From positions 28,311,561-28,375,560 of the forward strand of contig NC_088775.1 of the NCBI RefSeq assembly GCF_954871325.1: a DNA stretch of 64,000 nt, given 5' to 3'. The DNA comes from Gordionus sp. m RMFG-2023 (Eukaryota > Nematomorpha > Gordioida > Chordodea > Parachordodidae). This document shows, one piece after another, positions 27,201 to 35,196 of the stretch. The translations under genes were made by a program, and so were the position numbers. The notes under the pieces were generated by a model. That model had not been told where the DNA came from. It did not search any database and saw nothing but the letters and a program-made list of their open reading frames with translations. Positions within the stretch are counted from its first letter, which is position 1. Each line of letters begins with the position of its first letter.

Positions 27201-30200
27201 TCTCTTGACACTCCACAAAATATTCGTTGGAATTCAGTTGTAGTTTAGATGTCTCTATAACTTAGTGGGCAAAATTATCTAAAATATGCGAATAAAATCG
27301 ACATTGCAATTTAAAATATCACACTCAAAAGAGCTGCTGGAGATATGATTGAAATCTTAAGACCAATTAAGAAATGTTTAAAAATTTTAGAAAGAAATAA
27401 ATCAAATATTCAGACAGAGTATATTGTTGAAAGAATTCGCAAAAGTTTTTCACCACCTTACATGCTAATAAAAAAATAGGTAGTAGTAATCAACTCTCAT
27501 CCTTTGCTAAGTAATACAATCAAGCTTTAACTCCTGCACACTTCTTATTCTACCTTTTAAATCCGAAATATCATTCAAATTTAACAACCAATGAAATGGA
27601 AACAGCAATGGAATGCGGGAGGCTTCTGTAACCAAACACCGACATTTTATCTAGTAAAGCTTCAAGCAATATCAGAGCTATTTACTAAAATTATGTTTTC
27701 AGATTATATAGTAAATAAAGTAAACACAATTGAATGGCAGGTGGGAGGATATTTGATGAAGGATGTAAATATTCTAAAAATAATATAAAAAAACTATGCG
27801 CTGCAGTCGAGAGTATTCTCGTAGTTTGGAGTTATTCATTTGAAGCTAAAGAATCGGTTAGGAACAGAAAAGGCAGGAAAATTAGTTTTTTTATTTAGCA
27901 ATTAAATCGAAAATGTCGACGATGTAGATATTACTTGTGATTTTTATTATACGTTATTTTTAAATTTTATTTTCACTATTGCGATTAATATAAGCAGTTA
28001 TTTTTCTACTTTATTAAAAATTGAAATAAAAAATTAATTTTTTTGTCTAACAAGTGGTGATTATTAGTGCAATTTGGTTATTTAATTTAGATTTTGCTTA
28101 TCTAAGTCCTTATCTTTCACTATTTTATTTTTTGATTTAAAATTGTTTTTTTTTTAAAAATCGGGGTTACTAAATAAATAAGCCTAAATGATAATTTAAT
28201 TAAAATTTGATAATAACATTATTTTTTATAATATAAGATAATGGAATAATAAATCAGTGTATAATGTTTTAAAAAGGAGTTTTAATCATAATATTCACTT
28301 CTGGCTTTTAAAAATCAAAAAAAAGGCAAAGCTTTAAACAAAATATATCATAACTCTAAATTTATAGATAAAGGTTTGTATTTATAAGATATATAGTTAA
28401 TAATGTCTTATTTTAAAAGGTTATTAAAGAATAATTATGTATATAGTTCCATATTATTATTATTTTTAATGATCAGAATTTTCATTTACTTTTAAATCAT
28501 ATGATAAAAAAACATGTTTATAATAGTACTGTAAACGTTACTCAAAAAAGAAGCTAATAACGTCAAAAAAGGGAACATGTTACTAGTTACTTAAAAAATT
28601 AAATATTATATATAAAAATTTGCTATATATATATAAATAAAATTATACAATAAGTTATTAGATAAGATATTTTTATAATTTTTAATTGATTTTTAACAAT
28701 TGATTTTCAAAATTTTGATCAGATAAACAAGTGTTCAACACATCTTTCGCCATGCTAAACACATGTTCTACTGACACAAAGGATGGAATGGTTGTATTAT
28801 ATTTAATAAAATAAAAATTTTAATTGGGTGAATTTGTTAAATATTAATAATCCTTATTTTGAAAAAAGCATAGATCATCTTCAAAGAAATCTTCATTCAT
28901 TAATTGACATGATATTTTTTATAAAAATAAATTCTAATACTAGTGAATAATGGAGGTCTAAAAGGTTCCCTGTGATCTGGGTCTAGAATAGGATCACCGT
29001 CTCCTTGACGGGGTGTAAAAACCACTTAAAGGTGTTGATGTCAGGAAGGGCATCCGATTGTAAAAACATTGCTACAAAATTTCCCTATGGTTACAACAAA
29101 GCGTGGGCGGGGTACAGCCCAAAGTACCCCAAGGGCCTCCTCATCTGCCTACGACAAAAATAAGGATGGGAAACCTGATGGAACCGCAATTCATGAAATA
29201 AAACTTATGACGGCCATAAACGACCTGATAAAAAGTGGAGAAACCAGTTTAAGGCGGATCGAGTAAAGGTCGCGACATAGAATGTTGAGAGTATGACGCG
29301 AAGAGCGGGAGAAGTGGTCGATGTATTGCATAGAAGGCATATAGATGTGTGCTGTATACAGGAGACCAGATGGAAAGGAAATGGGACAAGAATGATTGGC
29401 AAGACTAGTGAAAAGTATAAATTCTTTTGGCAAGGAAGTAATGATGGTAAGGCAGGAGTCGGGGTATTGGTTGCGGAGAAATTGGTAGACAAAGTAGTCG
29501 AAGTGAGAAGACTAAATAACCAGATAATTATTATAAAGATGATTTTTGGTAGAAAGCTATATAATATTATCTCGGCATATGTTCCTCAGGTTGGAAGAAG
29601 TGAAGAAGAGAAAGATATATTTTGGGACAGTCTATTGGGGGTGACATCGAGACTGGCAAATAAAGTGGGGATTATCCTGGCTGGTGATCTGAATAGACAT
29701 GTAGGAGCGAGTAGTGAAGGTTATGAAGGAGTACATGGAGGGTACAGTTATGGCATGTAGTATACCTACAAAAATACGAATCGAATCAAATAATTGCATC
29801 CGTATTCGAAAAGGAATTATTCGTATTCGTTTAAATCAAATAATTTAGTATTCTTATTTGTACGAATAATAAAATGATTATTCGATTCGATTCGTCGAAT
29901 ATTCGATTCAATTCGAAAATTTTATTTAATCGTAAATTAAAAAAGATAGCATATTTAATTTATTTTGTAAATTTAACTATGGATAAAAGACAAACAAATT
30001 TTATTAGTAAGATAATATAGAAGCATACATATATATTTATATATAATGTTGAAAAATCAATATAATATTCATAACATGTAGAAGACAAATATACCAACAA
30101 CAAATTTTTTAAACACAAAGTTTTTGTAAAAAGTCAAATTTATGATTTCTCCATCATCAAACAAATGAGAAATATCTGATTCGCCCGTCATTCTTGACGG

Positions 30201-33200
30201 GATAGCTACTAGTTATTTATAATTGTATATGTGTTATAAATTACGAATAAAAATAAATACTTTCTTCGTCCATCATAAAACAATTTTCGGAAGTTAATTT
30301 TGTATTATGAATTATTCGAATAAAAATAGCCGTTAACAACATTTAGAAATATAAAATGTTTCTTCATTACTCCACTACGAAATTATATTAACTAGAAATA
30401 ATTGCTAATAATTCTTACTAATAATATTTGATTATTTTTCGATATTTATTAATATAAATTATTTTAATCGAATAATTCGATCGAATAATAGATAAAAAAT
30501 TATTCGACGAATAATATATTTCGAATCGAATAATTGTGTTATTCGTATTCGTAAAATACGAATCGAATCGAATCAAATTTCGAATAGCAAATAATTCGTT
30601 TTTGGTATAGCATGAGGAATCTGGAAGGGGAGAGGATTTTAGATTTTAGTGATGTTATGGATATGATTGTCTGTAATACAATGTTTAAGAAAGAAGTAGA
30701 GAAGCTTGTAACTTATAAGTTAGGTAGTACCAAAATTGCGGTGGTTATATGTTATTAAGAAGATGTGATAGATGTATAGTAAAAAATGTGAAAGTGATAC
30801 CGGGAGAGGAATGTATTAATCAGCATCGACTAGTTATAGGAGATCTTACTTTTATAGGCGCCAGGATCACTAAAAGAAAGTTTGTGCCAAGACTGAAGGT
30901 CTGGAAATTGAAGGAGGAGAGTGCAAGACGACAATTCAATATGACATTGGCGATAAAGGAGGCAGAGGTGGCACAAGCATCTGAGGTAAATGACAAGTGG
31001 GAGGTCATGAAGAAAGCCTGGGTGATGACAACTGAGGAGGTATGTGGATGGACAAAAGGGTCGCCTAGACATAAGGAGACTTGGTGGTGGAACCCGGAGA
31101 TATCGAAAGCTGTGGATGAGAAACGCAGGTGTTTTAAAGAATGGTATAATAGTAAGGATAATAGTGATAACGATATTTACAAGATGGCGAAAAGAAGTTA
31201 ATAGCGATGGCGCAAAAAGAAAAAAGGCAGGAGTTTGCTAAAGAAATGGAATGTGCTGAAGGAATGGGAAATGTGGTTCGAATGGCAAAGCAGATGGCAA
31301 AAAAGAGGCAAGATGTGATAGGTGTTAAATGCTTGAAAAATTTGAAAGGAAAAATGGTAATTGATAGTAATGGTATTAAGAACACCTGGAAAATCTACAT
31401 GGAAGGAGGTTAGAACGAAGAAATGAATGGGATAATAATGTTAGTTGTGCAAAGGTAGAAGGTCCAGGATGTAAATTTGGCAAGGATGAAATAAAGAAAG
31501 CAGTGAAAAAGATAAAAAAATGGAAGGCAACGGGTTTAATGATGGTGGTATCAGAGATGTTTAAAGGTTCTGATGACTTAATTACTTAGCAATTGAATGG
31601 TTTATGAATTTGGCAAATCAAATTGTTACAGAAGGAACTATTCCTCCAGAGGACTGGCGAAGAAGTATAATTATCCCAGTATACAGGGAAAAGGGTGATC
31701 CATTAGATAGCGAGTCTTACAGAGCTATTAAACTCTTGGAACATGCAATGTAGGTATTTGAGAGGGTGTTAGAGAAGCGCATAAGGGAAAATTGATGAAA
31801 TGCAGTTTGGTTTTACATCGGGAAAAGGCACGACAGATGCAATTTTTGTGGTGAGGCAAATACAGGAGAAGTATCTTGCGAGGGAAAAAAACCTCTATTA
31901 TGAGTTTGTTTATTTAGAGAAAACATTTGAAAGGATGCCGCGTGAAGTTACTAGATGGGCCTTGAGGAAATCAGGTGTGGAGGAATGGTTGGTTATCGCA
32001 GTGATGGCAATGTAAGTAAGAGCACTAACAGCAGTACGGACGGATTATGGTGATAGTGAAAGCTTTGAGGTGAAAGTAGAACTTCATCAAGGATCCGTGC
32101 TGAGTCCATTATTATTTATCTTAATAATGGATGTGGTGGCTTGAGAAATGTGTGAAGGACTTCCCTGGGAGCTATTATATGCAGATGACCTTGTATTAAT
32201 GGCAAACATTGAGGAAGAATTGAGGGATAAAATTAGTATATGGAAGATGACTATGGAAGCAAAGGGTCTGAAAATGAATGCATCAAAGACAAAGGTGATG
32301 ATTGGTGGGGAAAATCTAAAGATGGAGGAATCCGGTAAGGGGCCTTGTGGTGTATGTGGGAAAGGAGTTGCTAGAAATTCAATCCAATGCACCAGATGCC
32401 AAAAATGGGTACATAATAGATGTAGCGGGAAAAAAGGAAGTTTGATGTTAGAAAAAATGACATTTATTTAAAGAACATATATGAAATTGATACATAATAA
32501 CGATAATGTAGAAAATGGTGGTCTAGATATTGAAAATGGGTTAACCCTAGAAAAAGTGGATAAGTTTTGTTATTTGGGTGATATGCTAAACGCAGATAGT
32601 GGTGTAGATTCTGCCATTGTTGCAAGGGTCAGACAAGCTTAGAAGAAGTTAAGAGAGATGTCGTCTATTCTTACAAAAAAAAAAGTCTCTCTAAAGTTAA
32701 AGGGGAAAGTTTACGTAAGCTGTGTGAGGAGTTGCTTAGTTTATGGCGGCAAAATATGGGCAATGAAAGCGACTCACGAAACCAAATTAGAAAGAACAGA
32801 GATGAGGATGATTAGATGAATGTGTGGGGTATCTCTGTGAGAGAGAAAAACTAGCAAGGAATTGCAAGCAAGATTGGGTATAGAAATGATTGGAGTGGTA
32901 ATGCGACAAAATAGACTAAGATGGTTTGAGCATGTGGAACGTATGACAAAAGATGACTGGGTAAAGAGATGCACCTTGATGGGAGTATGGGGATCAAGAC
33001 CTAGAGGAAGGCCCAAGATGACGTGGACAAATGTGATAGCGGAGGATATGAGAAGCATGAATCTTACAAATATTGATGCTCAGGACCGTCAAAAATGGAA
33101 AAGAAAAATCAAAGGGAAAACTGGCCTACCCAGGTAAACCTGGAAATCACCATAAAACGAAGAAAAAGAAGAAGTGAATAAGAATATAAATTAACATAAC

Positions 33201-35196
33201 TTGATTAAATAAATATTAAGATCAACAATCTTGACTGAAAATTTAAAATATAAAAGAAGGAATTTAGTGGTTGATCTGACTTAAATTATTTATAAAATTT
33301 AAAAAATTAATAAAAATAAAAATGGAGGTTATTTATCCCATTTTTTAAGAAAAAATTAAAAGTAACGATTTGTATTACTGTTACTCAAAAAAAAGAAACG
33401 TGTTACACATTAGACTCGTTTTTAACATTACTTTACAGCACTAGTTTATATCGCCCCAGTACATCATTCTTGGTTATACTCAATTGATTTTTTAATTTTA
33501 ATCAAAATACTATTCATATTTTTATTAAAAATTATATATTATAAAAATTTTTAATATAACGCCATCTATATTACATTTTTTATTTAAAAAATAATAAAAA
33601 TTAAAATTAAAAAACAAAAATAATTATCGAGATTTTTTATTAAATCGTTTAATATATAGGTAATAAACATTTTTAGTGAATATTAACACCCAAAAAAAAT
33701 TTCTTCCTAACAATGATAATATTTTTACCTGAAATTAGAAAACACTTGAAATTTTTTAATTATTTTTTTTATATTTTTCAACATAAAATTTTAAGGGCTA
33801 TAAAATGATATATAATTTGTAACTCTATCTTAAATATTTTTTAAAACAACAAGATTTAATGAAATCACACACTTCGTGATTTTCGACTTTGAAGGTGATT
33901 ATCTTTGGATCTGGTTGTGCTAGAACTCTTAAATTTTGATTTTATTAACATTTACAACATAAATAACTAACATGCCAAGTTTCATTCATTTTTGAGATGG
34001 TCGGCCAAATCGGTGGTCGATTTAATTATTATAAGGTTCTTTTTATCTGTTATGCCCATAATTAATTATTGATAAAATATGTTATTATTAAAATGGACAT
34101 TTTGAGAAATTATGTACCCCAATAAAATAGGACTCTACAATTAATTAAAATCAATCTTGAATTTAAAAATAAAAAAGCATTTCTTTTTATTAAATAAGAG
34201 GAATTGCAATATCAGAATAACAAATAAGAATGAAATTAAAAAATATATAGAATTATGCATCTCTTAAACATAGGGTTTAGACTGATAATTTATTTATAAA
34301 ATATATAGTGTAATAAAATATATTACCTAAAAAATGTTGTGAGTTGTAAGGGACTTAAAATTTTAAATAAAGTTAGATTTGCTTCTTTGTCAAATTTAAT
34401 ATTTAATTTGCTATAAAGAATTCTTATAATTTTTAGAGATGGTATATCCATAAAATCTAATATTAGCTATAATAAAGTCTTAATATGTATGATTCATCAA
34501 ATAAAATACCTGAATTCCTATAATGTTTTCTTTGTATTTTTGGGCAATTACCAAAATTTTAATTGAACTTGCAGGTTTCATCAAATATTTAATTTCATCA
34601 CTATATTAGGTTATATATAACATTAAATTATATTTTTACAAAGAATGGAGACTATAATCTGGCCATGACAATGGTTTTACAAGAACTTTTCCAAAATTTA
34701 CAAGGGTTTCTTCAATTAGCTCTGAAATATTATGAGAAGCTAACATTGAATAATAAGAACCATTTGCATTTGGTGGAAAAAACTTTGTAAAAATTTAAAA
34801 AATTTAATTTAAAAGCTTACCTTTAATGTAGGAAATGCAATTATTTCATATTGGGTACAGATGTCATTATGCTGTGGAAGAGCACAATCTATTGCAGCCA
34901 CATACACACATTTTTTCCATCCTAAAGTTATGATATAATTTATTATTATGTAATTTATATTTACGAGCTACATTTTTAGAGTATGATATGTAAATTGGAG
35001 CAAATGCTTTACAATGCCCACACCAACTAGCATAGAAATTTATTACCATAGCATAAGATTTGTTATTTATTTCGCTATCAAAATTAGTATTGTCTAAAAG
35101 TAAAACAGAGTCATTAATGGGGTAAAGATTAGGAATGACAAAAGATGGGTATCTGTAAAGTATGACCATAAAAATTTTTATCCATGCTAAATTCAT
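6065..35196 (-). CDS. QSOX: Quiescin sulfhydryl oxidase (QSOX), 8 exons found, 3' end not found
   Basis: QSOX enzymes make disulfide bonds in secreted proteins, passing electrons from a thioredoxin CxxC to an FAD-bound Erv domain and then to oxygen, in the secretory pathway. The exons read on the minus strand are 35196-34965, 34921-34821, 34782-34640, 34600-34510, 34466-34327, 23477-23289, 13038-12762 and 6218-6065. All junctions use GT/AG and every reading phase matches, giving about 440 residues without a stop. Domain order is signal peptide, CGHC thioredoxin, inactive second thioredoxin-like domain, helical linker (VYMEDLES) and Erv start (WIGCKGS, RGYPCGLW, LFHTLT). The last three introns are 10.8, 10.3 and 6.5 kb and full of transposons. 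The remainder of the Erv domain, including its CxxC, was not found below 6065 and probably lies outside the window. The chain is by eye; alternative splice sites are possible at the exon 7 end. Confidence 0.88.
6343..6676. mobile_element. Partial hAT-like element, TAGTnCTG...GTAAC termini
   Basis: The left end tagtgctgcatagtaacgcg resembles the termini of the elements at 28524 and 41435 (tag-n-actg then gtaac-rich). The right side has repeated gtgttacttt and gcgttacttt motifs near 6640-6676, but I see no clear right end or target duplication. Treat the boundaries as rough. Confidence 0.35.
6733..7130. mobile_element. hAT MITE, CAGGGATCCAAACCG family, 398 bp
   Basis: The ends are cagagatccgaaccga and, reverse complemented, cagggatctaaaccga. 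Target duplications are gacaaaat (6725-6732) and gataaaat (7131-7138), seven of eight alike. It carries many ggttcg / cgaacc motifs near the ends and no coding sequence. It is the short relative of the element at 16584. Confidence 0.85.
7294..7670. mobile_element. hAT MITE, CAGTGGCGTAGC family, 377 bp, perfect 8-bp TSD
   Basis: The ends are cagtggcgtagctagga and, reverse complemented, cagtggagtagctacggg. A perfect duplication, aaaggaac, flanks it (7286-7293 and 7671-7678). A poly-C tract and ggccttcggcc repeats sit near the left end. No transposase. Confidence 0.92.
8260..9060 (+). pseudogene. Decayed coding-like region, unidentified
   Basis: Several protein-like stretches follow each other on the plus strand but in different frames: MFEDISSKTDEDLQGVDINE after an acceptor-like TTTCATTTAG at about 8270, YGGKLIKTLGIRPN and LLDKIRNIYHLCDD at about 8530-8640, then, after TTTTTTGCAG, DFSSVLNYDIIAALTHSFKL at about 8855-8930 and ISWKQIPNINIPTITPK at about 8970-9020. 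Amino-acid choice looks like real protein and not chance translation of AT-rich DNA. I do not recognise the family. It may be a dead gene or an unrecognised transposon gene, lying within QSOX intron 7 on the opposite strand. Confidence 0.4.
9070..10247. other. AT-rich intron sequence without recognisable features
   Basis: This part of QSOX intron 7 has only short AT microsatellite at about 9642-9656 and poly-A/T runs. I see no gene, transposon end or structured repeat. Confidence 0.5.
10256..10561. mobile_element. GGCCCGG-rich hAT MITE, TAGnGATCTGCA termini, 306 bp
   Basis: The left end tagtgatctgcatcgggcc matches the reverse complement of the right end, tagagatctgcaaaagtaggcc. Perfect 8-bp duplications ctttcttt lie at 10248-10255 and 10562-10569. 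Subterminal gcccggcccggccc motifs are the only strongly GC-rich sequence nearby. A second copy is at 21770. Confidence 0.9.
10570..12320. other. Non-coding stretch with G tracts; weak coding-like patch at 11.56-12.06 kb
   Basis: G homopolymer tracts occur at about 10719-10733 and 12156-12169. The part from 11560 to 12060 is less AT-rich and has broken open frames on both strands, perhaps a very old transposase, but I cannot match it to a family. The rest is AT-rich and featureless. Confidence 0.4.
12321..12480. repeat. Very short hAT-like MITE, 160 bp
   Basis: caggcccttagccataatg at the left mirrors the right end (reverse complement caagcccatagccacag). A poly-C tract sits just inside the right end, as in the other hAT copies. 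No convincing 8-bp target duplication, so the exact ends are uncertain. Confidence 0.5.
12762..13038 (-). CDS. QSOX: QSOX exon 7: helical linker region
   Basis: The exon starts after ATTTCATAG. One base completes the codon from exon 6, and 92 codons follow. HLKRVYMEDLESTLYHFFRE is the clear counterpart of the VYMADLESALHYILR stretch of vertebrate QSOX1, followed by ALALQNFVGALLEYLPKHF where the family has LVALKKFVAVLAKYFP. This helical segment links the thioredoxin and Erv parts. I place the donor at CAA before GTTTTG (12761), because the length up to the WIGC motif then matches the family; a donor at ATG before GTCTCC (phase 0 too) is the alternative and would shorten the linker by 13 residues. 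An internal ATG at 13019 is not the gene start. Confidence 0.82.
13424..13535. repeat. Small inverted repeat
   Basis: atgatagggaatgt near 13424-13437 is mirrored by acattccctgtcat near 13511-13526, with flanking ttatata/tataag also mirrored. About 110 bp in all, probably a small MITE. It lies in QSOX intron 6. Confidence 0.45.
13540..15520. other. AT-rich intron sequence; one inverted repeat cluster
   Basis: Part of QSOX intron 6. Around 14840-14945 several gactaggtttag / ctaagcctaat motifs form overlapping inverted repeats (aatcggctaataatc, taattaggcttagg). Otherwise only poly-A/T tracts. Confidence 0.4.
15525..15870. repeat. Tandem duplication with a GC-rich core, units of about 150-190 bp
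   Basis: Two units share tagtaaaaacaaaataatga, ataattctgtgg, gactcgggtaggcttcc, cggcgggctg (diverged) and ttatcggcttcaaacccggt, then ccaataacg. An (AT)n run separates them at about 15698-15720. The first unit has an extra 40 bp. The core is unlike its AT-rich surroundings; its origin is unknown. Confidence 0.8.
16407..19008 (+). mobile_element. hAT transposon with ZMYM/TTF-type transposase remnant, perfect 8-bp TSD
   Basis: The ends are catggcgtaggcatgg and, reverse complemented, cagtggcgtagccagg. The duplication aatgttta is perfect (16399-16406 and 19009-19016). Plus-strand transposase pieces are: a central part at about 17590-17690 (CPTRFIERQESVKLFIELYD in one frame), 17821-18255 (PRVVSRQSNRSNIDAS and IDAFLFQLKEKFISHN), and the C-terminal part at 18377-18574 (CTNERSFSTLKRLKTYLRNT). 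Poly-C tracts lie inside both ends. Another hAT (16584-17435) is inserted in it. Frame breaks make it inactive. Confidence 0.92.
16584..17435 (+). mobile_element. hAT element nested in the 16.4-kb hAT, CAGGGATCCAAACCG family, 852 bp
   Basis: Perfect termini cagggatccaaaccgaa and its mirror at the right end, with perfect 8-bp duplications atttttat (16576-16583 and 17436-17443). Many ggttcg / cgaacc motifs are subterminal. A remnant of the transposase C-terminus is open from 17007 to 17162: PATQVSVEGCFSTIKFILSP, then NLSETNFENILIVQLN, the usual hAT dimerisation motif (family pattern V-E-R-x-F-S). The rest of the transposase is deleted. Confidence 0.93.
19613..20543. mobile_element. TA-inserting element with GGGGAAATGTGnCAT termini, 931 bp
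   Basis: The left end ggggaaatgtggcatgaatg mirrors the right end (reverse complement ggggaaatgtgccataaacg), and both are flanked by TA. This is the Tc1/mariner-type signature. The interior has gaccagtcaa / ttgactggcc inverted motifs at 19800-19855 and no coding sequence. Confidence 0.8.
20824..21033. repeat. Foldback MITE, GTGTTGTTAAnC family, copy C (best preserved)
   Basis: gtgttgttaaacggctcgtt at the left mirrors aacgagccgtttaacaacat at the right, flanked by TA on both sides. The arms extend about 70 bp (ttgagccgatttttaaaaacg). The centre carries tttgctcatagaaggagcaa and gtctagac. Confidence 0.85.
21642..22749. mobile_element. hAT element, CAGGCGCGTAACCA / CAGTGGCGTATCCAGG ends, 1108 bp
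   Basis: The left end is caggcgcgtaaccaatgggg. The right end is cagtggcgtatccaggatt as reverse complement. Duplications agtgcaac (21634-21641) and agtgtaac (22750-22757) agree in seven of eight. Poly-G and poly-C tracts are subterminal. It hosts the MITE at 21770. It is a deleted relative of the transposase-bearing copy at 37006, in the opposite orientation. Confidence 0.87.
21770..22142. mobile_element. GGCCCGG-rich hAT MITE nested in the 21.6-kb hAT, 373 bp
   Basis: Ends tagtgatctgcatcgggcc and, reverse complemented, tagagatctgcaaaagtat; perfect duplications atttgaat at 21762-21769 and 22143-22150. Same family as 10256-10561. Confidence 0.92.
22758..23288. other. Intron sequence without recognisable features
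   Basis: Start of QSOX intron 6, next to exon 6. I see no repeats or coding signal apart from the GTAAAT donor at 23288. Confidence 0.4.
23289..23477 (-). CDS. QSOX: QSOX exon 6: end of second thioredoxin-like domain and linker
   Basis: The exon is markedly less AT-rich than its surroundings. An acceptor (ATTTTTAG) precedes 23477, and a GTAAAT donor follows 23289. It adds one base to complete an AGC codon, then 62 codons (starting INSCRSYEDILSLHS, ending HSYSDIYNVIFI), then GA, which joins exon 7 to make GAA. The place in the protein matches the poorly conserved stretch between the second thioredoxin-like domain and the VYMxDLES motif of animal QSOX. If the donor were ignored the frame would stop at once (GAG TAA), so this could be misread as a terminal exon. 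Assignment to QSOX rests on phase and order more than on residue identity. Confidence 0.72.
23990..24677 (-). pseudogene. Decayed or spliced coding-like region, unidentified, with a tandem duplication
   Basis: Protein-like stretches occur on the minus strand: MELLKEALMYICDEMPGISW from an ATG at 24677, PELDLELQKRSSPQNTIIPH and SEKLFQLTKSLADFSRITFC at about 24292-24130, and RWDGKFFIPLNTNNTVVELD at about 24062-24000. A 105-bp tandem duplication (24184-24290 and 24292-24395) repeats the PELDL...PHF part. Frame changes and stops separate the pieces, and no obvious tiny introns repair it, so I favour a dead gene within QSOX intron 5. I do not recognise the protein. Confidence 0.4.
24184..24395. repeat. 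Tandem duplication, unit about 105 bp
   Basis: Two units share cacaatcttgatttcttaat, gaaatggggaataatcgtat, gagaactacgcttttgtag and tcaagatcaagctcagggt. The unit at 24184-24290 keeps an open minus-strand frame; the other has diverged by small indels. Confidence 0.88.
24690..25985. other. AT-rich intron sequence without recognisable features
   Basis: Part of QSOX intron 5. A 20-bp phrase, agtaaataatattatgaaaa, is repeated near 25600-25640. Nothing else stands out. Confidence 0.4.
25989..26336. mobile_element. Long inverted-repeat MITE, about 350 bp
   Basis: atatgtcttattgggatata at the left mirrors the right end, and the pairing continues through gaatcatgtgggattcgga. A second inner pair is cttcccctttttgcagctgg and its mirror agccgcaaaaaggggaag. 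It has no coding sequence; the superfamily is unclear because no target duplication is evident. Confidence 0.75.
26439..26618. mobile_element. Pogo/Tigger-like MITE, about 180 bp, TA target
   Basis: The left end cagcaaaacctgtctaattt mirrors the right end (reverse complement caataaattgtctaattta), each next to TA (26437-26438 and 26619-26620). The interior phrases (ttggtccaacttagagagtt, tcaattaa-type) resemble pogo-type termini known from animals. No transposase. Confidence 0.6.
26920..27960 (+). pseudogene. hAT transposase remnant (ZBED-like)
   Basis: Broken plus-strand frames keep hAT landmarks: NIRWNS near 27222 (the RW motif), RAAGDMIEILRPIKKCLKIL near 27330-27400, and the C-terminal dimerisation part FGVIHLKLKNRLGTEKAGKL, then VFLFSN, at about 27817-27903. 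Many stops and shifts. I could not find terminal repeats, so the limits are approximate. It lies in QSOX intron 5. Confidence 0.7.
29758..30609. mobile_element. 852-bp element inserted in the LINE endonuclease
   Basis: The LINE reading frame breaks at tatggcatg and resumes at gcatgaggaatctgg. The insert's ends are tagtataccta and (reverse complement) tataccaaaaacg, with a 5-bp duplication gcatg, or an imperfect 8-bp one (tatggcat / tatagcat). The ends are packed with attcgaat / cgaatcgaat motifs that pair with each other. It contains a Helitron 3' end at about 30178-30212. No transposase; probably a hAT-type MITE. Confidence 0.75.
30178..30212 (+). mobile_element. Helitron 3' terminus inside the 852-bp element
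   Basis: The hairpin cccgtcattcttgacggg is followed by atagcta and CTAG, then T. This matches the 3' ends at 46363 and 59300. The left limit of this partial Helitron was not found; preceding sequence from about 29945 may belong to it. Confidence 0.7.
33452..34326. other. AT-rich start of QSOX intron 5, no features seen
   Basis: The sequence next to the GTAATA donor at 34326 is AT-rich with poly-A/T tracts only. Confidence 0.4.
34327..35196 (-). CDS. QSOX: QSOX exons 1-5: signal peptide and thioredoxin domains with four tiny introns
   Basis: The ATG at 35196-35194 opens a hydrophobic leader (MNLAWIKIFMVILY), followed by a thioredoxin fold with FYASWCGHCKAFAP at about residues 54-67; the two cysteines of CGHC are the redox pair. 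Exon 2 gives VYVAAIDCA and IIAFPTLK, the usual thioredoxin beta strand and cis-proline region of QSOX. Exons 3-5 carry the linker and the second thioredoxin-like domain (SSIKILVIAQKY), which has no CxxC, as is normal for the family. Introns are 34964-34922 (43 nt), 34820-34783 (38 nt), 34639-34601 (39 nt) and 34509-34467 (43 nt), each GT...AG. Read without removing them, the frame breaks at each one, so the introns are well supported. Exon 5 ends in phase 2 (AG before GTAATA), which fits the next exon. Confidence 0.92.

Larger units (their letters stand above)
28951..33172 (+). mobile_element. RTE-like non-LTR retrotransposon (LINE), broken
   Basis: A 9-bp duplication, agtgaataa, flanks it (28942-28950 and 33173-33181). 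The right end is an A-rich tail, aaaacgaagaaaaagaagaa. In order on the plus strand: ORF start at about 29069; an apurinic-type endonuclease at 29293-29757 (CCIQETRWKG, SAYVPQVG, GDLNRHVG); its end resuming at 30610; a linker 30749-31201; and reverse transcriptase from about 31480, with FGFTSGKGTTDAIF at 31803 and the catalytic YADD at 32178-32189. A zinc-finger stretch (CGVCGKG, CTRCQKWVHNRC) follows at 32338-32420. The RTE-type C-terminus RLRWFEHVERM at about 32914 ends at 33137. Stops and frame shifts separate the segments, and an 852-bp insertion interrupts the endonuclease. Confidence 0.88.
28524..33443 (-). mobile_element. hAT element split by a LINE insertion
   Basis: The left end tagtactgtaaacgttact mirrors the right end (reverse complement tagtgctgtaaagtaatgtt). 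Duplications gtttataa (28516-28523) and gtttatat (33444-33451) agree in seven of eight. A short minus-strand transposase C-terminus remains near 28685-28790 (VSVEHVFSMAKDVLNTCLSD, family motif ERxFSxA with R changed to H). About 700 bp of hAT remains once the inserted LINE (28951-33172) is subtracted. Confidence 0.82.

Noticed and set aside
28951-29070. The phrase gaccgtctccttgacggggt as a Helitron-like hairpin
   Set aside because: The gtctccttgacggggtg sequence near 28998-29015 belongs to the LINE 5' region and lacks a following CTAG end.
34187-34192. AATAAA (minus strand) as the QSOX polyadenylation signal, implying a QSOX without Erv domain
   Set aside because: The Erv start is found on the same strand at 6218-6065 with matching phase, and AATAAA is common by chance in such AT-rich DNA.
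34867-35196. Single thioredoxin-domain protein (PDI-like) ending CSSTA
   Set aside because: The apparent C-terminus is read-through of a 43-nt intron; with the intron removed the sequence continues in frame as QSOX.
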